Numbered from the stretch's first letter, positions 34,112-43,400 are shown. The stretch: DNA of 64,000 nucleotides from Christiangramia aestuarii (GCF_009735585.1 NZ_VJVW01000003.1:124001-188000), one strand, 5' to 3'. Notes: generated by a model not told the origin, from the sequence alone. Made by a program: numbers and translations.

Positions 34112-34786
34112 ATGAGACATTTTAAATTGATGGGCCTGTTGATCGCTTTGACGATCATAGGTTGTAGTAAACAGGAAAACGAGGATCTGCCCTTAACTAA
34201 AAGTGCTACGGTGGTTCAGGCCGAATTTCTTGCAGTTATTCAAAAACAGGAATTCAAGAATCTGGTGATTTCTAAATTCAATGACCTGAATAAGGGAAAA
34301 GATGATAATAATGGAGTTGTTATAGTTAGCCGTAGATTTAGCCAATTTTTTGGATTTTCTTCAGCTGAAGGATTTATTTGGATCTATGACCTGGATGAAC
34401 AGTTTTTGATTAAACTTTTTTCAGAAGATCGGGCTCAATTCTTTTTCAGGTCTAATGATCCAACTGTTGAAGTTTATGATTATGAAGACAATTTGATGTA
34501 TTCCAATCTGTGCCAGGAGAATAAGACTGGTCATTTGCAGGTGAGTCTAATTTCTGATTATGACTTTTTTGATTTTGGTCCTTTCCAGATTTATTTTATT
34601 GCACCGCCTTTCGATTCTGCAAATATTCTCAAGGCAAATTCTAAAGTATTTGATGGCGCGCAAATAAATTTCGAAACAGGGGAGATTAGCTGCGGTGAGA
34701 TAAATACAGAGAAAAAATTAAATATAACTTCACTTTTCCGTGATAACAGTGGAAATCATCCAGTTATAAATATTTCTTTAAAATAG
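34112..34786 (+). CDS. Lipoprotein of unknown function
   Basis: From ATG 34112 the product has 224 residues: MRHFKLMGLLIALTIIGC gives a signal peptide and lipobox with Cys18, followed by SKQENEDL. An ATG at 34079 would put 11 polar residues ahead of the signal and is less likely. The mature part looks like mixed alpha/beta with aromatic-rich strands (GFIWIYDLDEQFLIKLF, FGPFQIYFIAPPF) and two further Cys (about 140, 202). I recognise no family. Base composition is slightly more AT-rich than neighbours by eye. Ends at a bidirectional terminator shared with rdgB. Confidence 0.65.
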   Translation: MRHFKLMGLLIALTIIGCSKQENEDLPLTKSATVVQAEFLAVIQKQEFKNLVISKFNDLNKGKDDNNGVVIVSRRFSQFFGFSSAEGFIWIYDLDEQFLIKLFSEDRAQFFFRSNDPTVEVYDYEDNLMYSNLCQENKTGHLQVSLISDYDFFDFGPFQIYFIAPPFDSANILKANSKVFDGAQINFETGEISCGEINTEKKLNITSLFRDNSGNHPVINISLK

Positions 34787-34793
34787 ATTTACA

Positions 34794-34823
34794 AAAAGGT
34801 CCTGTTAAAATATGAGACCTTTT
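34794..34823. terminator. Bidirectional terminator, lipoprotein gene / rdgB
   Basis: AAAAGGTC (34794-34801) pairs with GACCTTTT (34816-34823); the right arm runs into the rdgB stop codon at 34822. Confidence 0.75.
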
Positions 34824-35394
34824 ATTTTGATAAATATTCAATAAGTTCTCTAAAGGCCTTTGCGCGATGACTGATCTTAGATTTTTCTGATAGATCCATT
34901 TCTGCAAAGGTCTTGTCATATCCTGTGGGCTGAAAGATCGGGTCATAGCCAAAGCCGTTATTTCCTCGTCTAACATCCACGATAATGCCTTCACAAATTC
35001 CCGTGAAAAGGTTTTCATTCCTTTTAAGATTGAGCGCGATCACGGTCTTAAACCTTGCGCTGCGGTCCACCCTTTCTTCCAGCTGTCTTAATAGTTTATC
35101 TACATTGGCATTATCGTCTTTCTGTTCCCCGGCATACCTTGCGGAATAGACTCCGGGTGCGCCGGCCAGGGAATCTACTTCCAGGCCTGTGTCGTCTGCA
35201 AAACAGTCATAGCCATAATGATTTCTAACATATTCAGCCTTGATGATAGCATTCTCGTCTATGGTGTCGCCGGTTTCTTCAATATCTTCTTCGCAACCTA
35301 TATCATCCAGTGATAGCAATTCAATATGATGCGGAAGGAGACTCTTTATCTCCTTGAATTTATTCTTATTATGTGTGGCAAATACTAGTTTCAT
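34822..35394 (-). CDS. rdgB: RdgB/HAM1 non-canonical purine NTP pyrophosphatase
   Basis: A 190-residue protein. The HAM1 fold is shown by LVFATHNKNKFKEIKSLL (substrate-binding, about 3-20), the metal-binding FADDTGLEVDSLAGAPGVYSARYAG (about 66-90) and GNNGFGYDPIFQPTGYDKTFAEM (about 146-168) with SHRAKAF at the end. It hydrolyses ITP, dITP and XTP to monophosphates, cleansing the nucleotide pool. It is 9 nt behind rlmH on the same strand, forming a two-gene operon. Confidence 0.96.
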   Translation of the reverse strand: MKLVFATHNKNKFKEIKSLLPHHIELLSLDDIGCEEDIEETGDTIDENAIIKAEYVRNHYGYDCFADDTGLEVDSLAGAPGVYSARYAGEQKDDNANVDKLLRQLEERVDRSARFKTVIALNLKRNENLFTGICEGIIVDVRRGNNGFGYDPIFQPTGYDKTFAEMDLSEKSKISHRAKAFRELIEYLSK

Positions 35395-35403
35395 AAGCTG
35401 GTT

Positions 35404-35877
35404 TTAGCGATGGTGATAAGGTTCGTTCTTTAAAATAGTAAAGGCGCGGTATAACTGCTCGGTAAAGAAAAGTCTCACCATTTGATGGGAGAAGGTCATC
35501 TTTGACAACGATATCTTAGAATCTGCCCGGGAGTAAACCGTCTCAGAAAAGCCATAGGGTCCTCCAATCACGAAGATCAGTCGTTTAAGACCGGTATTCA
35601 TTCTTTTCTGTATGTATTCTGAAAAGTTCTCAGAACTATATTGTTTTCCGTTCTCATCTAATAACACCACAAAATCGGAATTCTGTACCCCTGCAAGGAT
35701 TAGCTCACCTTCTTTTGTTTTCTGCTGATTCTCATCCAGGTTCTTGGTTTTCTTAAGATCGGGGATGATCTCAAATTCAAATTTGATATAATGCTGAAGC
35801 CTATCTGCATAGACCTTTATAAGCGTTTCCAGTTCCTTTTTATCTGTCTTTCCTATACAGACTAATTTTATGGTCAT
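35404..35877 (-). CDS. rlmH: 23S rRNA (pseudouridine-1915-N3)-methyltransferase
   Basis: A 157-residue SPOUT methyltransferase starting MTIKLVCIGKTDKKELETLI. The SAM-binding trefoil-knot motif LIFVIGGPYGFSETVYSRAD is at about 99-118, and the C-terminal SLSKMTFSHQMVRLFFTEQLYRAFTILKNEPYHH is conserved to the last residues. It methylates Psi1915 in helix 69 after subunit joining. Length 157 is normal (E. coli 155). Divergent from nadC. Confidence 0.97.
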   Translation of the reverse strand: MTIKLVCIGKTDKKELETLIKVYADRLQHYIKFEFEIIPDLKKTKNLDENQQKTKEGELILAGVQNSDFVVLLDENGKQYSSENFSEYIQKRMNTGLKRLIFVIGGPYGFSETVYSRADSKISLSKMTFSHQMVRLFFTEQLYRAFTILKNEPYHHR

Positions 35878-35928
35878 CCCGTGATTTTAGTACAGACTTT
35901 ACTACATTTACAAAAATAAGCAGAGAAA

Positions 35929-36786
35929 ATGATCTCACCGGAACAATTTGAAAAAGAAATTGAACTAATTATTAAGAATGCTATCAGGGAAGATATTGGC
36001 AATGGCGATCACAGTTCCCTGGCATGCATCCCCAAATCTGCAACCGGTAGGGCTAAGCTCCTGGTAAAGGACCAGGGTGTGCTTGCAGGGGTAGAATTTG
36101 CCAGGCGGGTTTTCGAATATGTAGATCCTAAAATGAAACTTGATATCAGGATGAAAGACGGTGACCCGGTTAAACGTGGTGATATTGCTTTTTTTGTAGA
36201 GGGTTCATCCCAGTCTATCCTGATGGCAGAAAGGCTGGTTCTTAATGCCATGCAGCGTATGAGTGCCATCGCTACCAAAACTTCTGAATTTGTTCGTAAA
36301 CTGGAAGGTACTAAAACAAAGATCCTGGATACAAGGAAGACCACACCGGGCATTCGGGCCATAGAGAAATGGGCGGTAAAGATAGGCGGGGGAGAGAACC
36401 ATCGCTTCGCCCTTTATGATATGATCATGCTTAAGGACAACCATATAGATTTTGCCGGAGGAATTACCAAAGCGATCGACAAGACCAAGGCTTATCTAAA
36501 GGAAAATGATCTGGATCTTAAGATTATCGTAGAGGCCAGGGACATGGGTGAGATCAGGGAGATCTTGAAGTCGGACGGTATTTACCGCATCCTGATAGAT
36601 AATTTCAATTACGAGGATACCCGGAAAGCAGTGGAGCTAATTGGTGGCAAATGCCTAACCGAATCCAGTGGTGGCATCACCCTGGAAACTGCCAGGAGCT
36701 ATGCCGAATGTGGTGTGGATTTCATTTCCAGCGGAGCCTTAACCCATTCTGTGCATAACCTGGACCTGAGCTTAAAAGCCGTTTAA
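35929..36786 (+). CDS. nadC: Nicotinate-nucleotide pyrophosphorylase (carboxylating), quinolinate phosphoribosyltransferase
   Basis: A 285-residue enzyme that makes nicotinate mononucleotide from quinolinate and PRPP in NAD synthesis. Conserved blocks: AIREDIGNGDHSS near 17, the substrate-binding TRKTTPGIRAIEKWAVKIGGGENHRF (about 138-163), MLKDNHIDFAGG, IIVEARDM, and ESSGGITLETARSYAECGVDFISSGALTHS near the C terminus. A near -7 element (TACATTTA) lies upstream. The BrkB-type gene starts 1 nt after the stop. Confidence 0.96.
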   Translation: MISPEQFEKEIELIIKNAIREDIGNGDHSSLACIPKSATGRAKLLVKDQGVLAGVEFARRVFEYVDPKMKLDIRMKDGDPVKRGDIAFFVEGSSQSILMAERLVLNAMQRMSAIATKTSEFVRKLEGTKTKILDTRKTTPGIRAIEKWAVKIGGGENHRFALYDMIMLKDNHIDFAGGITKAIDKTKAYLKENDLDLKIIVEARDMGEIREILKSDGIYRILIDNFNYEDTRKAVELIGGKCLTESSGGITLETARSYAECGVDFISSGALTHSVHNLDLSLKAV

Positions 36787-36787
36787 T

Positions 36788-37711
36788 ATGGCCCCACAAA
36801 AAGCGATCAAATCTAAACTTGAAAAATTTTCTGATTGGTGGAAACGTAAAACCAAGAAGATCATTTTGCCGGGTTTAGAAGGGTTGTCGCTTTATAATCT
36901 CTGGATCATTTACTGGGGAGGAATTGTTAGGGGCACCTTTTCTACCAGGGCCAGTTCTATCGCCTTTAGCTTTTTTATGGCGATTTTTCCTTTTCTGCTG
37001 TTTATCCTGAACCTTATCCCGTATATTACCTTTATCGACGATTTTCAGATACAGTTCCTTCTGTTTATGGACAATCTGCTGCCTCCGGAAACTTCAGACT
37101 TTTTCGGAACTATTTTCGAGGATATTGCCAATACCCCGCGCGGGGGGCTGTTATCTGTAGCCTTCTTCCTGTCCATTTTTCTAATGACCAATGGTATAAA
37201 TGCGATTTTCACCGGCTTCGAATTCAGTTATCATACAAAGAATAATCGGTCGATTCCGCGGCAATATGCTGTGGCCGTGGGAGTTTCGCTCATACTGGCA
37301 TTGTTGTTGCTTATATCTGTGATAGGAGCTGTATATATTACATATGCTTTGGAGGATCTTAGCGACATTGGCCTGGTAAATTCAGATGGTTTTGGAGCAA
37401 ACCTGATAAAATATATCGGATTTATTATCCTAATATATACAGCAGTGGCAATTTTATATTATTTTGGAACCCGGGAAGCAAGGCAGGCACGTTTTTTTTC
37501 TGTTGGAGCCTTGTTCACCACCATATTGATCATGATAACCACTTTTTTGTTTAGTTTGTATATCACGAACTTTTCAAATTACAACGAACTTTATGGCTCC
37601 ATTGGTGCTTTATTGATCCTGATGTTCTATATCTGGCTTAACTCGAACATGTTATTGCTAGGCTTTGAACTGAATGCATCATTGATAAAACTGAAAAAAA
37701 ATTATAAATAA
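36788..37711 (+). CDS. YihY/BrkB (UPF0761) family membrane protein
   Basis: A 307-residue inner-membrane protein with about six TM helices. The family pattern FSTRASSIAFSFFMAIFPFLLFIL (about 58-81), PRGGLLSVAFFLSIFLMTNGINAIFTGF (about 118-145) and YGSIGALLILMFYIWLNSNMLLLGFELNA near the end is clear. First called virulence factor BrkB or RNase BN, the latter wrongly; the function is unsettled, perhaps transport. It is coupled to nadC with 1-nt spacing. The exported CHI-fold gene follows after 32 nt. Confidence 0.93.
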   Translation: MAPQKAIKSKLEKFSDWWKRKTKKIILPGLEGLSLYNLWIIYWGGIVRGTFSTRASSIAFSFFMAIFPFLLFILNLIPYITFIDDFQIQFLLFMDNLLPPETSDFFGTIFEDIANTPRGGLLSVAFFLSIFLMTNGINAIFTGFEFSYHTKNNRSIPRQYAVAVGVSLILALLLLISVIGAVYITYALEDLSDIGLVNSDGFGANLIKYIGFIILIYTAVAILYYFGTREARQARFFSVGALFTTILIMITTFLFSLYITNFSNYNELYGSIGALLILMFYIWLNSNMLLLGFELNASLIKLKKNYK

Positions 37712-37743
37712 CTTTAATCAACAATAACCCTAATTACTAAACA

Positions 37744-38304
37744 ATGAAAAAAATAGTATTTGTATTTGTAGCCCTTATGTTTACTGGAATCGCTTCTGCT
37801 CAAACCGAGGTTGGCGGAGTAAATCTTCCTAACACCGAAAGTTTCCAGGGGCAAACCCTGACCCTTAACGGAGCCGGAGTTAGAGAAAAATTATGGATAG
37901 ATTTATATGCCGGAGGGTTATACCTGGCAGAAAAATCTTCTGACGCTTCTGCGATCATGGCTGCAGATAAGCCTATGAGCATTAAACTGCATATCGTTTC
38001 CAAGCTAATTACCAGTGATAAAATGGTCGAGGCCGTGAACGAAGGTTTCGAGAACTCCACAAATGGTAATACCAAGCCACTTGCTGCTGAGATCAAGAAA
38101 TTCAAAGGTTTCTTTATGGAAGAGATCAAGAAGAACGATGTTTTTGATATCGTTTATATGCCAAACAAAGGTGTGGTAGCCTATAAGAATGATAAAGAGC
38201 TTGGAACGATCGAAGGAATGAATTTCAAAAAGGCCTTATTCGGGATCTGGCTTTCTAATAAGCCGGCAGACGATGACCTAAAAGAAGCCATGCTTGGTAA
38301 GTAA
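37744..38304 (+). CDS. Chalcone isomerase-fold exported protein
   Basis: A 186-residue protein with a clear signal peptide (KKIVFVFVALMFTGIASA). The mature domain is the bacterial chalcone-isomerase-like family: LTLNGAGVREKLWIDLYAGGLYL (about 40-62) and FDIVYMPNKGVVAYKNDKELGTIEG are its core strands, ending KKALFGIWLSNKPADDDLKEAMLG. Such proteins lack the plant flavonoid pathway; a fatty-acid-binding role is thought likely. It ends 1 nt before the DUF2147 gene. Confidence 0.9.
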   Translation: MKKIVFVFVALMFTGIASAQTEVGGVNLPNTESFQGQTLTLNGAGVREKLWIDLYAGGLYLAEKSSDASAIMAADKPMSIKLHIVSKLITSDKMVEAVNEGFENSTNGNTKPLAAEIKKFKGFFMEEIKKNDVFDIVYMPNKGVVAYKNDKELGTIEGMNFKKALFGIWLSNKPADDDLKEAMLGK

Positions 38305-38305
38305 T

Positions 38306-38731
38306 ATGAAAAAACTGCCCCTTTTTTTTCTACTAAGCATTTTTCTGAATCTACCTGTACAGGCGCAATCTGTTCTTGGGCGCTGGGAGAACAGGAATGA
38401 GGAAGGAAAAGTGAATTCTATAGTAAAGGTTTATGAGAAGGACGATAAGATCTTTGGTAAAGTAGATCATATTGTGAATGCAGAAGATCGCGATAGGATA
38501 TGCACCCTATGCGAAGGAGAACTTAAAGATCAACCTATACAGGGCCTGGAAGTGATGAAAGGCCTGGAAAAAGAGGGAGATGAATATGTTGGTGGAACCA
38601 TTGTAGACCCTAAGACCGGTAAAAAATACCGATGTAAGATCTGGCTTGATGAAAATAATCCAGATATCCTTAAGGTTCGCGGATATATCTCATTCTTTTA
38701 TAAAACAAAGACCTGGCGCAGAGTTAAATAA
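38306..38731 (+). CDS. DUF2147 family exported protein
   Basis: From ATG 38306 the protein has 141 residues, with signal peptide KKLPLFFLLSIFLNLPVQA, then SVLGRWENRNEEGKVNSIVKVYE, DRDRICTLCEGELKDQPIQGLEVMKGL and PKTGKKYRCKIWL...DILKVRGYISFFYKTKTW. This is the DUF2147 beta-barrel (lipocalin-like) pattern. The CxxC in ICTLCEG is common in the family. Function unknown. It overlaps nothing but follows the CHI-fold gene at once, so the two are co-transcribed. Confidence 0.92.
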   Translation: MKKLPLFFLLSIFLNLPVQAQSVLGRWENRNEEGKVNSIVKVYEKDDKIFGKVDHIVNAEDRDRICTLCEGELKDQPIQGLEVMKGLEKEGDEYVGGTIVDPKTGKKYRCKIWLDENNPDILKVRGYISFFYKTKTWRRVK

Positions 38732-38871
38732 GCTGCGCTGATTTAAAAGCTGTTCTTAAACTTTCAGTCTTGTTTTCAAATAACTAAAGATTCTTAATAT
38801 TTTTGAATTCTATAGTTAGAAAATGAGCTGGAAATTAGGAACAGCTTTTTTCTATTAACCAATCCAACAAA

Positions 38872-41325
38872 ATGCCCTATTTCGCTGATCTTATTCTGCC
38901 TTTACCACTGGACAATAGATTTACTTATAGTCTTACGGAAGAAGAAGCGCATTTTATCCAGCCGGGAATGCGCCTGGCGGTGCAGTTCGGGAAAAATAGG
39001 ATTTACACCGGTATAGTTGCTGAAATACATCAGAAGCCTCCGGAAGTTTACGAAGCGAAACCTATTCACCAGATCCTCGATGAGAAGCCCCTGCTCACCG
39101 GTCAGCAGCTGAATTTCTGGAATTGGCTGGCGACCTATTATCTGTGCACCGAAGGGGAGGTGATGAGAGCCGCCCTTCCGGGAGCCTTTTTGCTGGAAAG
39201 CGAAAGTATCGTAAAGCTGAGCAAGGATGCCGAAATAGAATCTGCTGAGCTTAATGATGATGAATACCTGGTAACCGAGGCTTTGCAAAGGCAGTCTTCC
39301 ATGAAGATACAGGAGATCGAGCAGCTCCTCGACCGCAAAAAGGTCTTGCCTGTGATCAATAAACTGGTTGCTAAGAACCTGGTTGATCTTAACCAGGAAA
39401 TCTACGAGCAGTTCAAACCAAAAGAAATAAGGTTTGTAAGGCTCAACCCGGCCTTTGAGGCTGAAAGCGAAATGCATACTCTGCTGGATGAGCTTTCTCG
39501 TGCCCCTAAGCAAAGGGAGATCCTGATGTCCTATTTTTCGATCACCGCTAAATCTAAAAAACCTCTGAAGGTAAAAGAGCTTTTGAAAGAATCTAAGGCC
39601 AGTTCAGCTGTTTTAAAAAGCCTGATCGATAAAGATATTTTTCGGGAATTTTATGAGGAGACAGATCGGGTGGTTTTTACAGGCGAGATAAGTTCCCACG
39701 AAATAAATTTGAATGATGTTCAGCAGCAGGCCTATGACCAAATCACGGAGAGCTTCGAAAATAACAGTGTTTGCCTGTTGCATGGGGTAACATCTTCAGG
39801 CAAGACCGAGATCTACATAAAGCTTATCGAGGAGGCCATTAATAAAGGAAAGCAGGCTCTATATCTGCTTCCAGAAATTGCACTTACCACGCAGCTTATA
39901 AAGCGACTTCAGAATTATTTTGGTGACAAAGTACTGGTTTATCATAGTAAATACTCAATCAACGAACGTGTAGAGATCTACAAAAAGGTACTGGATAATT
40001 CAGAGAAAGGTAAGATAGTGATCGGAGCCCGCTCATGTATTTTTCTTCCCTTTCAGGACCTTGGAATGATCGTGGTAGATGAGGAGCACGAATCCACTTT
40101 TAAACAATATGATCCTGCACCAAGGTATCATGCCCGGGATGCGGCAGTAGTATTGGCAAACATGTTCGGGGCAAATATTGTCCTGGGCTCGGCAACACCT
40201 TCCATAGAATCCTATTTTAACGCAGAACATAACAAATACAGCCTGGTAGAGCTTAACAGGAGATATGGAAATGTTCTTATGCCCGAGGTGGAAGTGGTAG
40301 ATATTAAGACCGCGCATAAAAAGAGGAAAATGAAAGGTCATTTTTCTGAAAGGCTTATCGAGGAGATACGCGAAAGTTTAAAAGAAGAGGAGCAGGTCAT
40401 CCTATTTCAGAATAGGAGGGGGTTTTCTCCAATAATGGAATGTAATACCTGCGGGCATTCGCCGCAATGTCCCAATTGTGACGTGAGTCTTACCTATCAT
40501 AGTCATAACAATCAGTTGCGTTGTCACTATTGCGGGTATCATATTGCTATGCAGCATCAATGCATGGCCTGCGGAAGTAATGATATTACTACCAAAGGTT
40601 TTGGGACAGAACAGGTAGAAACAGAATTGAAGGCGTTATTCCCAGATCACAAGATAGGACGAATGGACCAGGATACCACTCGTGGAAAACACGCCTATGA
40701 AAAGATCATCGCTGCTTTCGAAAATCATGAGACAGATATACTCATAGGAACTCAGATGCTTACCAAGGGGCTGGATTTCAGGAAGGTTAGCCTTGTAGGG
40801 ATCATGAATGCAGATAATCTGCTTAATTTCCCGGATTTTAGGGCGCACGAGAGAAGTTTTCAATTAATGCTTCAGGTTGCCGGAAGATCTGGAAGAACCA
40901 AGAAAAGGGGCAAGGTGCTCATACAGGCCTATAATCCCCATCACCAGATCATTCAGCAGGTTTCTACCGGCGATTACCAGGGCATGTATCATGAGCAGCT
41001 GGAAGACCGTTACCAGTATAAATATCCGCCATATTTCAGGTTGATCCGGCTAACTCTTAAATGCCGGGATTATTCTAAGACCAATGAGGCTGCCGAATGG
41101 CTGGCCAGGGCACTGGAAAATGTTTTTGATCGCTATGTACTGGGGCCGGAATTTCCACCCGTAGCGCGAATCAGAAATGAGTATTATAAGAACATACTTA
41201 TCAAGATCCCCAAAAAACAATCCCTGGGTAAAACCAAGAAAATGGTTCATAGAATACTTACCACTTTCAGGGCCATTGGAGCTTACCGGTCGGTTAGAGT
41301 AGTGGTTAATGTAGATCCGCAATAA
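38872..41325 (+). CDS. priA: Primosomal protein N' (replication restart helicase)
   Basis: An 817-residue DNA helicase. The N-terminal DNA-binding domain has DLILPLPLDNRFTYSL; helicase motifs are Walker A HGVTSSGKTEIY (about 302-313), II VVDEEHESTFKQYDPAPRYHARD (about 400), and LGSATPS. The zinc-binding insertion carries eight cysteines in pairs (ECNTCGHSPQCPNCDVSL, RCHYCGYHIAMQHQCMACG, about 520-565). IGTQMLTKGLDFRKVSLVG and VAGRSGRTKKRG follow. It reloads the replisome at stalled forks. Monocistronic. Confidence 0.97.
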   Translation: MPYFADLILPLPLDNRFTYSLTEEEAHFIQPGMRLAVQFGKNRIYTGIVAEIHQKPPEVYEAKPIHQILDEKPLLTGQQLNFWNWLATYYLCTEGEVMRAALPGAFLLESESIVKLSKDAEIESAELNDDEYLVTEALQRQSSMKIQEIEQLLDRKKVLPVINKLVAKNLVDLNQEIYEQFKPKEIRFVRLNPAFEAESEMHTLLDELSRAPKQREILMSYFSITAKSKKPLKVKELLKESKASSAVLKSLIDKDIFREFYEETDRVVFTGEISSHEINLNDVQQQAYDQITESFENNSVCLLHGVTSSGKTEIYIKLIEEAINKGKQALYLLPEIALTTQLIKRLQNYFGDKVLVYHSKYSINERVEIYKKVLDNSEKGKIVIGARSCIFLPFQDLGMIVVDEEHESTFKQYDPAPRYHARDAAVVLANMFGANIVLGSATPSIESYFNAEHNKYSLVELNRRYGNVLMPEVEVVDIKTAHKKRKMKGHFSERLIEEIRESLKEEEQVILFQNRRGFSPIMECNTCGHSPQCPNCDVSLTYHSHNNQLRCHYCGYHIAMQHQCMACGSNDITTKGFGTEQVETELKALFPDHKIGRMDQDTTRGKHAYEKIIAAFENHETDILIGTQMLTKGLDFRKVSLVGIMNADNLLNFPDFRAHERSFQLMLQVAGRSGRTKKRGKVLIQAYNPHHQIIQQVSTGDYQGMYHEQLEDRYQYKYPPYFRLIRLTLKCRDYSKTNEAAEWLARALENVFDRYVLGPEFPPVARIRNEYYKNILIKIPKKQSLGKTKKMVHRILTTFRAIGAYRSVRVVVNVDPQ

Positions 41326-41348
41326 AAAAGCCACTTAAAAGCGGCTTT
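41324..41348 (-). terminator. Terminator of the LytTR regulator gene
   Basis: AAAGCC (41327-41332) pairs with GGCTTT (41343-41348), with an inner C-G pair and one mismatch. On the reverse strand a T run (41329-41324) follows, so it serves the leftward gene. Confidence 0.65.
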
Positions 41349-41372
41349 GAATAGTATAAGGTGTTCTATTTT

Positions 41373-42083
41373 TTATTGTATCGCGCTAAGTGCCTCTACC
41401 AGGTTTGCCTTCTTATGGCGGCTTAAAGGCAGCTTTTCCTTATCGATCTCTATGTTCTTACTGTTATATCTTTCGATCTTATCCAGGTTCACTATATAAG
41501 ATTTGTGGGTTCTAAGGAAACGTTCACTCGGAAGCTGCTTCTCAAAAGATTTCATGGTGGCAAGCACCACGAAATTATCTTTTTCGGTCACAAATTTCAC
41601 ATAATCGCCAAGGGCCTGAATGTATTTAAGTTTAGAAAGGAAGACCTTCCTGTTCTTCAGGTTGCTTTTTACGAAAATGAAATCGTCATCTTCTGGTACA
41701 GCGGTTTGATGTTTTAATTTGTAAAGGTTTACAGCCTTGTTCACTGCGTTATTGAACCTGTCCTTGGTTACCGGCTTATGAATGTAATCTACGGCATCAT
41801 AATCGAAAGCTTTAAAAGCATATTTCGTTTTACCGGTTACGAATATAATTTGCGGTTTGTTAGGAAGATTATCCAGGAGTTCAAAACCGGAAAGTATCGG
41901 CATCTCAATGTCGAGAAAAATGAGGTCAGTTTCCGTATCTAATAAGCCATTCTTGGTCTCGATAGCATTGTTGTACTCTGCGACAAGCTTAAGATTTGGA
42001 TGATCCTTGATCAATTTCACAATTGATAGCCTTTGCAGGCTGGAATCATCAACGACGGCACATTTGAGTAGTACTTCTTCCAC
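41373..42083 (-). CDS. LytTR-type response regulator, orphan
   Basis: A 236-residue regulator. Receiver domain (about 5-120): acidic DD pair near 12, phospho-acceptor Asp in LIFLDIEMPILSG (about 56), Thr in FVTGKT and Lys in HKPVTK (about 105). LytTR DNA-binding domain (about 140-236): FIFVKSNLKNRKVFLSKLKYI, TMKSFEKQLPSERFLRTHKSYIVNLDKIERY. No sensor kinase is adjacent, so the partner (often a LytS/YehU-type kinase) must be elsewhere. Own hairpin terminator. Confidence 0.94.
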   Translation of the reverse strand: MEEVLLKCAVVDDSSLQRLSIVKLIKDHPNLKLVAEYNNAIETKNGLLDTETDLIFLDIEMPILSGFELLDNLPNKPQIIFVTGKTKYAFKAFDYDAVDYIHKPVTKDRFNNAVNKAVNLYKLKHQTAVPEDDDFIFVKSNLKNRKVFLSKLKYIQALGDYVKFVTEKDNFVVLATMKSFEKQLPSERFLRTHKSYIVNLDKIERYNSKNIEIDKEKLPLSRHKKANLVEALSAIQ

Positions 42084-42187
42084 GGTTTATAGGTTAGTCA
42101 TAAACAATATTACTCATTAAAAATAAGAAATACAAGGTAAAATTATTTTACGTCGGTAAAATTTGTGTTTTATCCTTCTTAATATGC

Positions 42188-42218
42188 TTTGAAATAAGGA
42201 ATATTAATTCTATTTTTG
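42188..42218 (+). promoter_or_regulatory. Promoter of the rpsF-rpsR-rplI operon
   Basis: TTTG (42188-42191), 19 nt, TATTTTTG (42211-42218): exact Bacteroidota consensus with the ATG of rpsF 29 nt downstream. Confidence 0.8.
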
Positions 42219-42246
42219 CACCCGATTTAATTTAAAGAATAATTTT

Positions 42247-42585
42247 ATGAACAATTATGAAACTGTTTTCATCTTGAATCCCGTTTTATCTGATGAGCAG
42301 ATAAAGGAGACAGTTAAGAAATACGAAGATTTTCTTGTTTCGAAAGGGGCTGAGATGGTAGCTAAAGAAGATTGGGGCCTAAGAAAACTGGCTTATGCAA
42401 TCCAACACAAAAAAAGTGGTTTTTATCACTTATTTGAATTCAAAGCTCCTGGTGAGGTTATTGAGCCGCTAGAATTGGAATTCAGAAGAGACGAGCGTAT
42501 GATGCGTTACCTAACTGTAAAGTTAGATAAGCATGCGGTAGCTTGGGCTGAGAAAAGAAGAAAACGTAACAAGGAAAAAGCGTAA
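42247..42585 (+). CDS. rpsF: 30S ribosomal protein S6
   Basis: A 112-residue protein: [30 protein letters not shown] is the S6 ferredoxin-like start, with [23 protein letters not shown] in the middle and [24 protein letters not shown] at the end. It binds S18 on the platform of the small subunit. Located 2 nt before rpsR. Unlike in many proteobacteria, no priB or ssb gene lies between rpsF and rpsR. Confidence 0.98.
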   Translation: MNNYETVFILNPVLSDEQIKETVKKYEDFLVSKGAEMVAKEDWGLRKLAYAIQHKKSGFYHLFEFKAPGEVIEPLELEFRRDERMMRYLTVKLDKHAVAWAEKRRKRNKEKA

Positions 42586-42587
42586 TC

Positions 42588-42887
42588 ATGGCAACATCTA
42601 TTGAACAACAAGCAAAAGGGAAAAAAGACGGAGAGATCAGGTATCTTACTCCGCTTAATATAGAAACTACCAAAGCTAAAAAATACTGTAGATTCAAAAG
42701 ATCTGGTATTAAGTACGTAGATTACAAAGACCCTGATTTCTTAATGGGATTTGTAAACGAACAGGGGAAACTTTTACCTCGTCGTTTAACAGGTACTTCT
42801 TTGAAGTTTCAGAGAAAAGTGGCTACAGCCGTTAAACGTGCTCGTCACTTAGCATTAATGCCTTACGTAGGTGATTTATTAAAATAA
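42588..42887 (+). CDS. rpsR: 30S ribosomal protein S18
   Basis: A 99-residue protein with [66 protein letters not shown], the full S18 pattern; 20-25 residues longer at the N terminus than E. coli S18, as usual in Bacteroidota. It pairs with S6 in the ribosome and lies 12 nt before rplI. Confidence 0.98.
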   Translation: MATSIEQQAKGKKDGEIRYLTPLNIETTKAKKYCRFKRSGIKYVDYKDPDFLMGFVNEQGKLLPRRLTGTSLKFQRKVATAVKRARHLALMPYVGDLLK

Positions 42888-42899
42888 AAAGAGGCAGTT

Positions 42900-43349
42900 A
42901 TGGAAGTGATACTTAAAAAAGACGTAGATAATTTAGGATTTACAGATGATGTTGTAACTGTAAAAAACGGTTACGGAAGAAATTATCTTATTCCACAAGG
43001 ATATGCTGAACTGGCAACTCCTTCTGCAAGAAAGGTTCTATCTGAAACTTTGAAGCAGCGCGCCTATAAAGAACAAAAGCATATTGAAGAAGCTAAGAAA
43101 CAGGCTGAAAAACTTAATAACCTAGAGATCAAACTTACTGCTAAGGCAGGTGCAGGTGATAAGTTATTTGGTTCTATCACCAATGGTGATCTAGCAGACG
43201 CTCTTGCTAAAGAAGGTGTAGAGATCGAAAAGAAATATATTAGCATCGCTGGTGGAAACATCAAGCGTTTAGGACAGTACGAAGCTACTTTGCGTTTTCA
43301 CCGTGAAGTGATTTCTAACTTTACCTTTGACGTTGTAGCGGAAGCTTAA
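42900..43349 (+). CDS. rplI: 50S ribosomal protein L9
   Basis: A 149-residue protein with MEVILKKDVDNLGFTDDVVTVKNGYGRNYLIPQGYAELAT, the L9 N-terminal domain, a long connecting helix (LKQRAYKEQKHIEEAKKQAEKL) and a C-terminal domain with GAGDKLFGSITNGDLADAL. Normal length. Last gene of the three-gene operon; terminator follows. Confidence 0.98.
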   Translation: MEVILKKDVDNLGFTDDVVTVKNGYGRNYLIPQGYAELATPSARKVLSETLKQRAYKEQKHIEEAKKQAEKLNNLEIKLTAKAGAGDKLFGSITNGDLADALAKEGVEIEKKYISIAGGNIKRLGQYEATLRFHREVISNFTFDVVAEA

Positions 43350-43370
43350 TTTATTTTATTTATAGTATAA

Positions 43371-43400
43371 AGCCCGCTCATTCATTGAGTGGGCTTTTCT
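43371..43400 (+). terminator. Rho-independent terminator of rplI
   Basis: AAGCCCGCTCA (43371-43381) pairs with TGAGTGGGCTT (43387-43397, one G-U), then a short T run. Confidence 0.9.
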
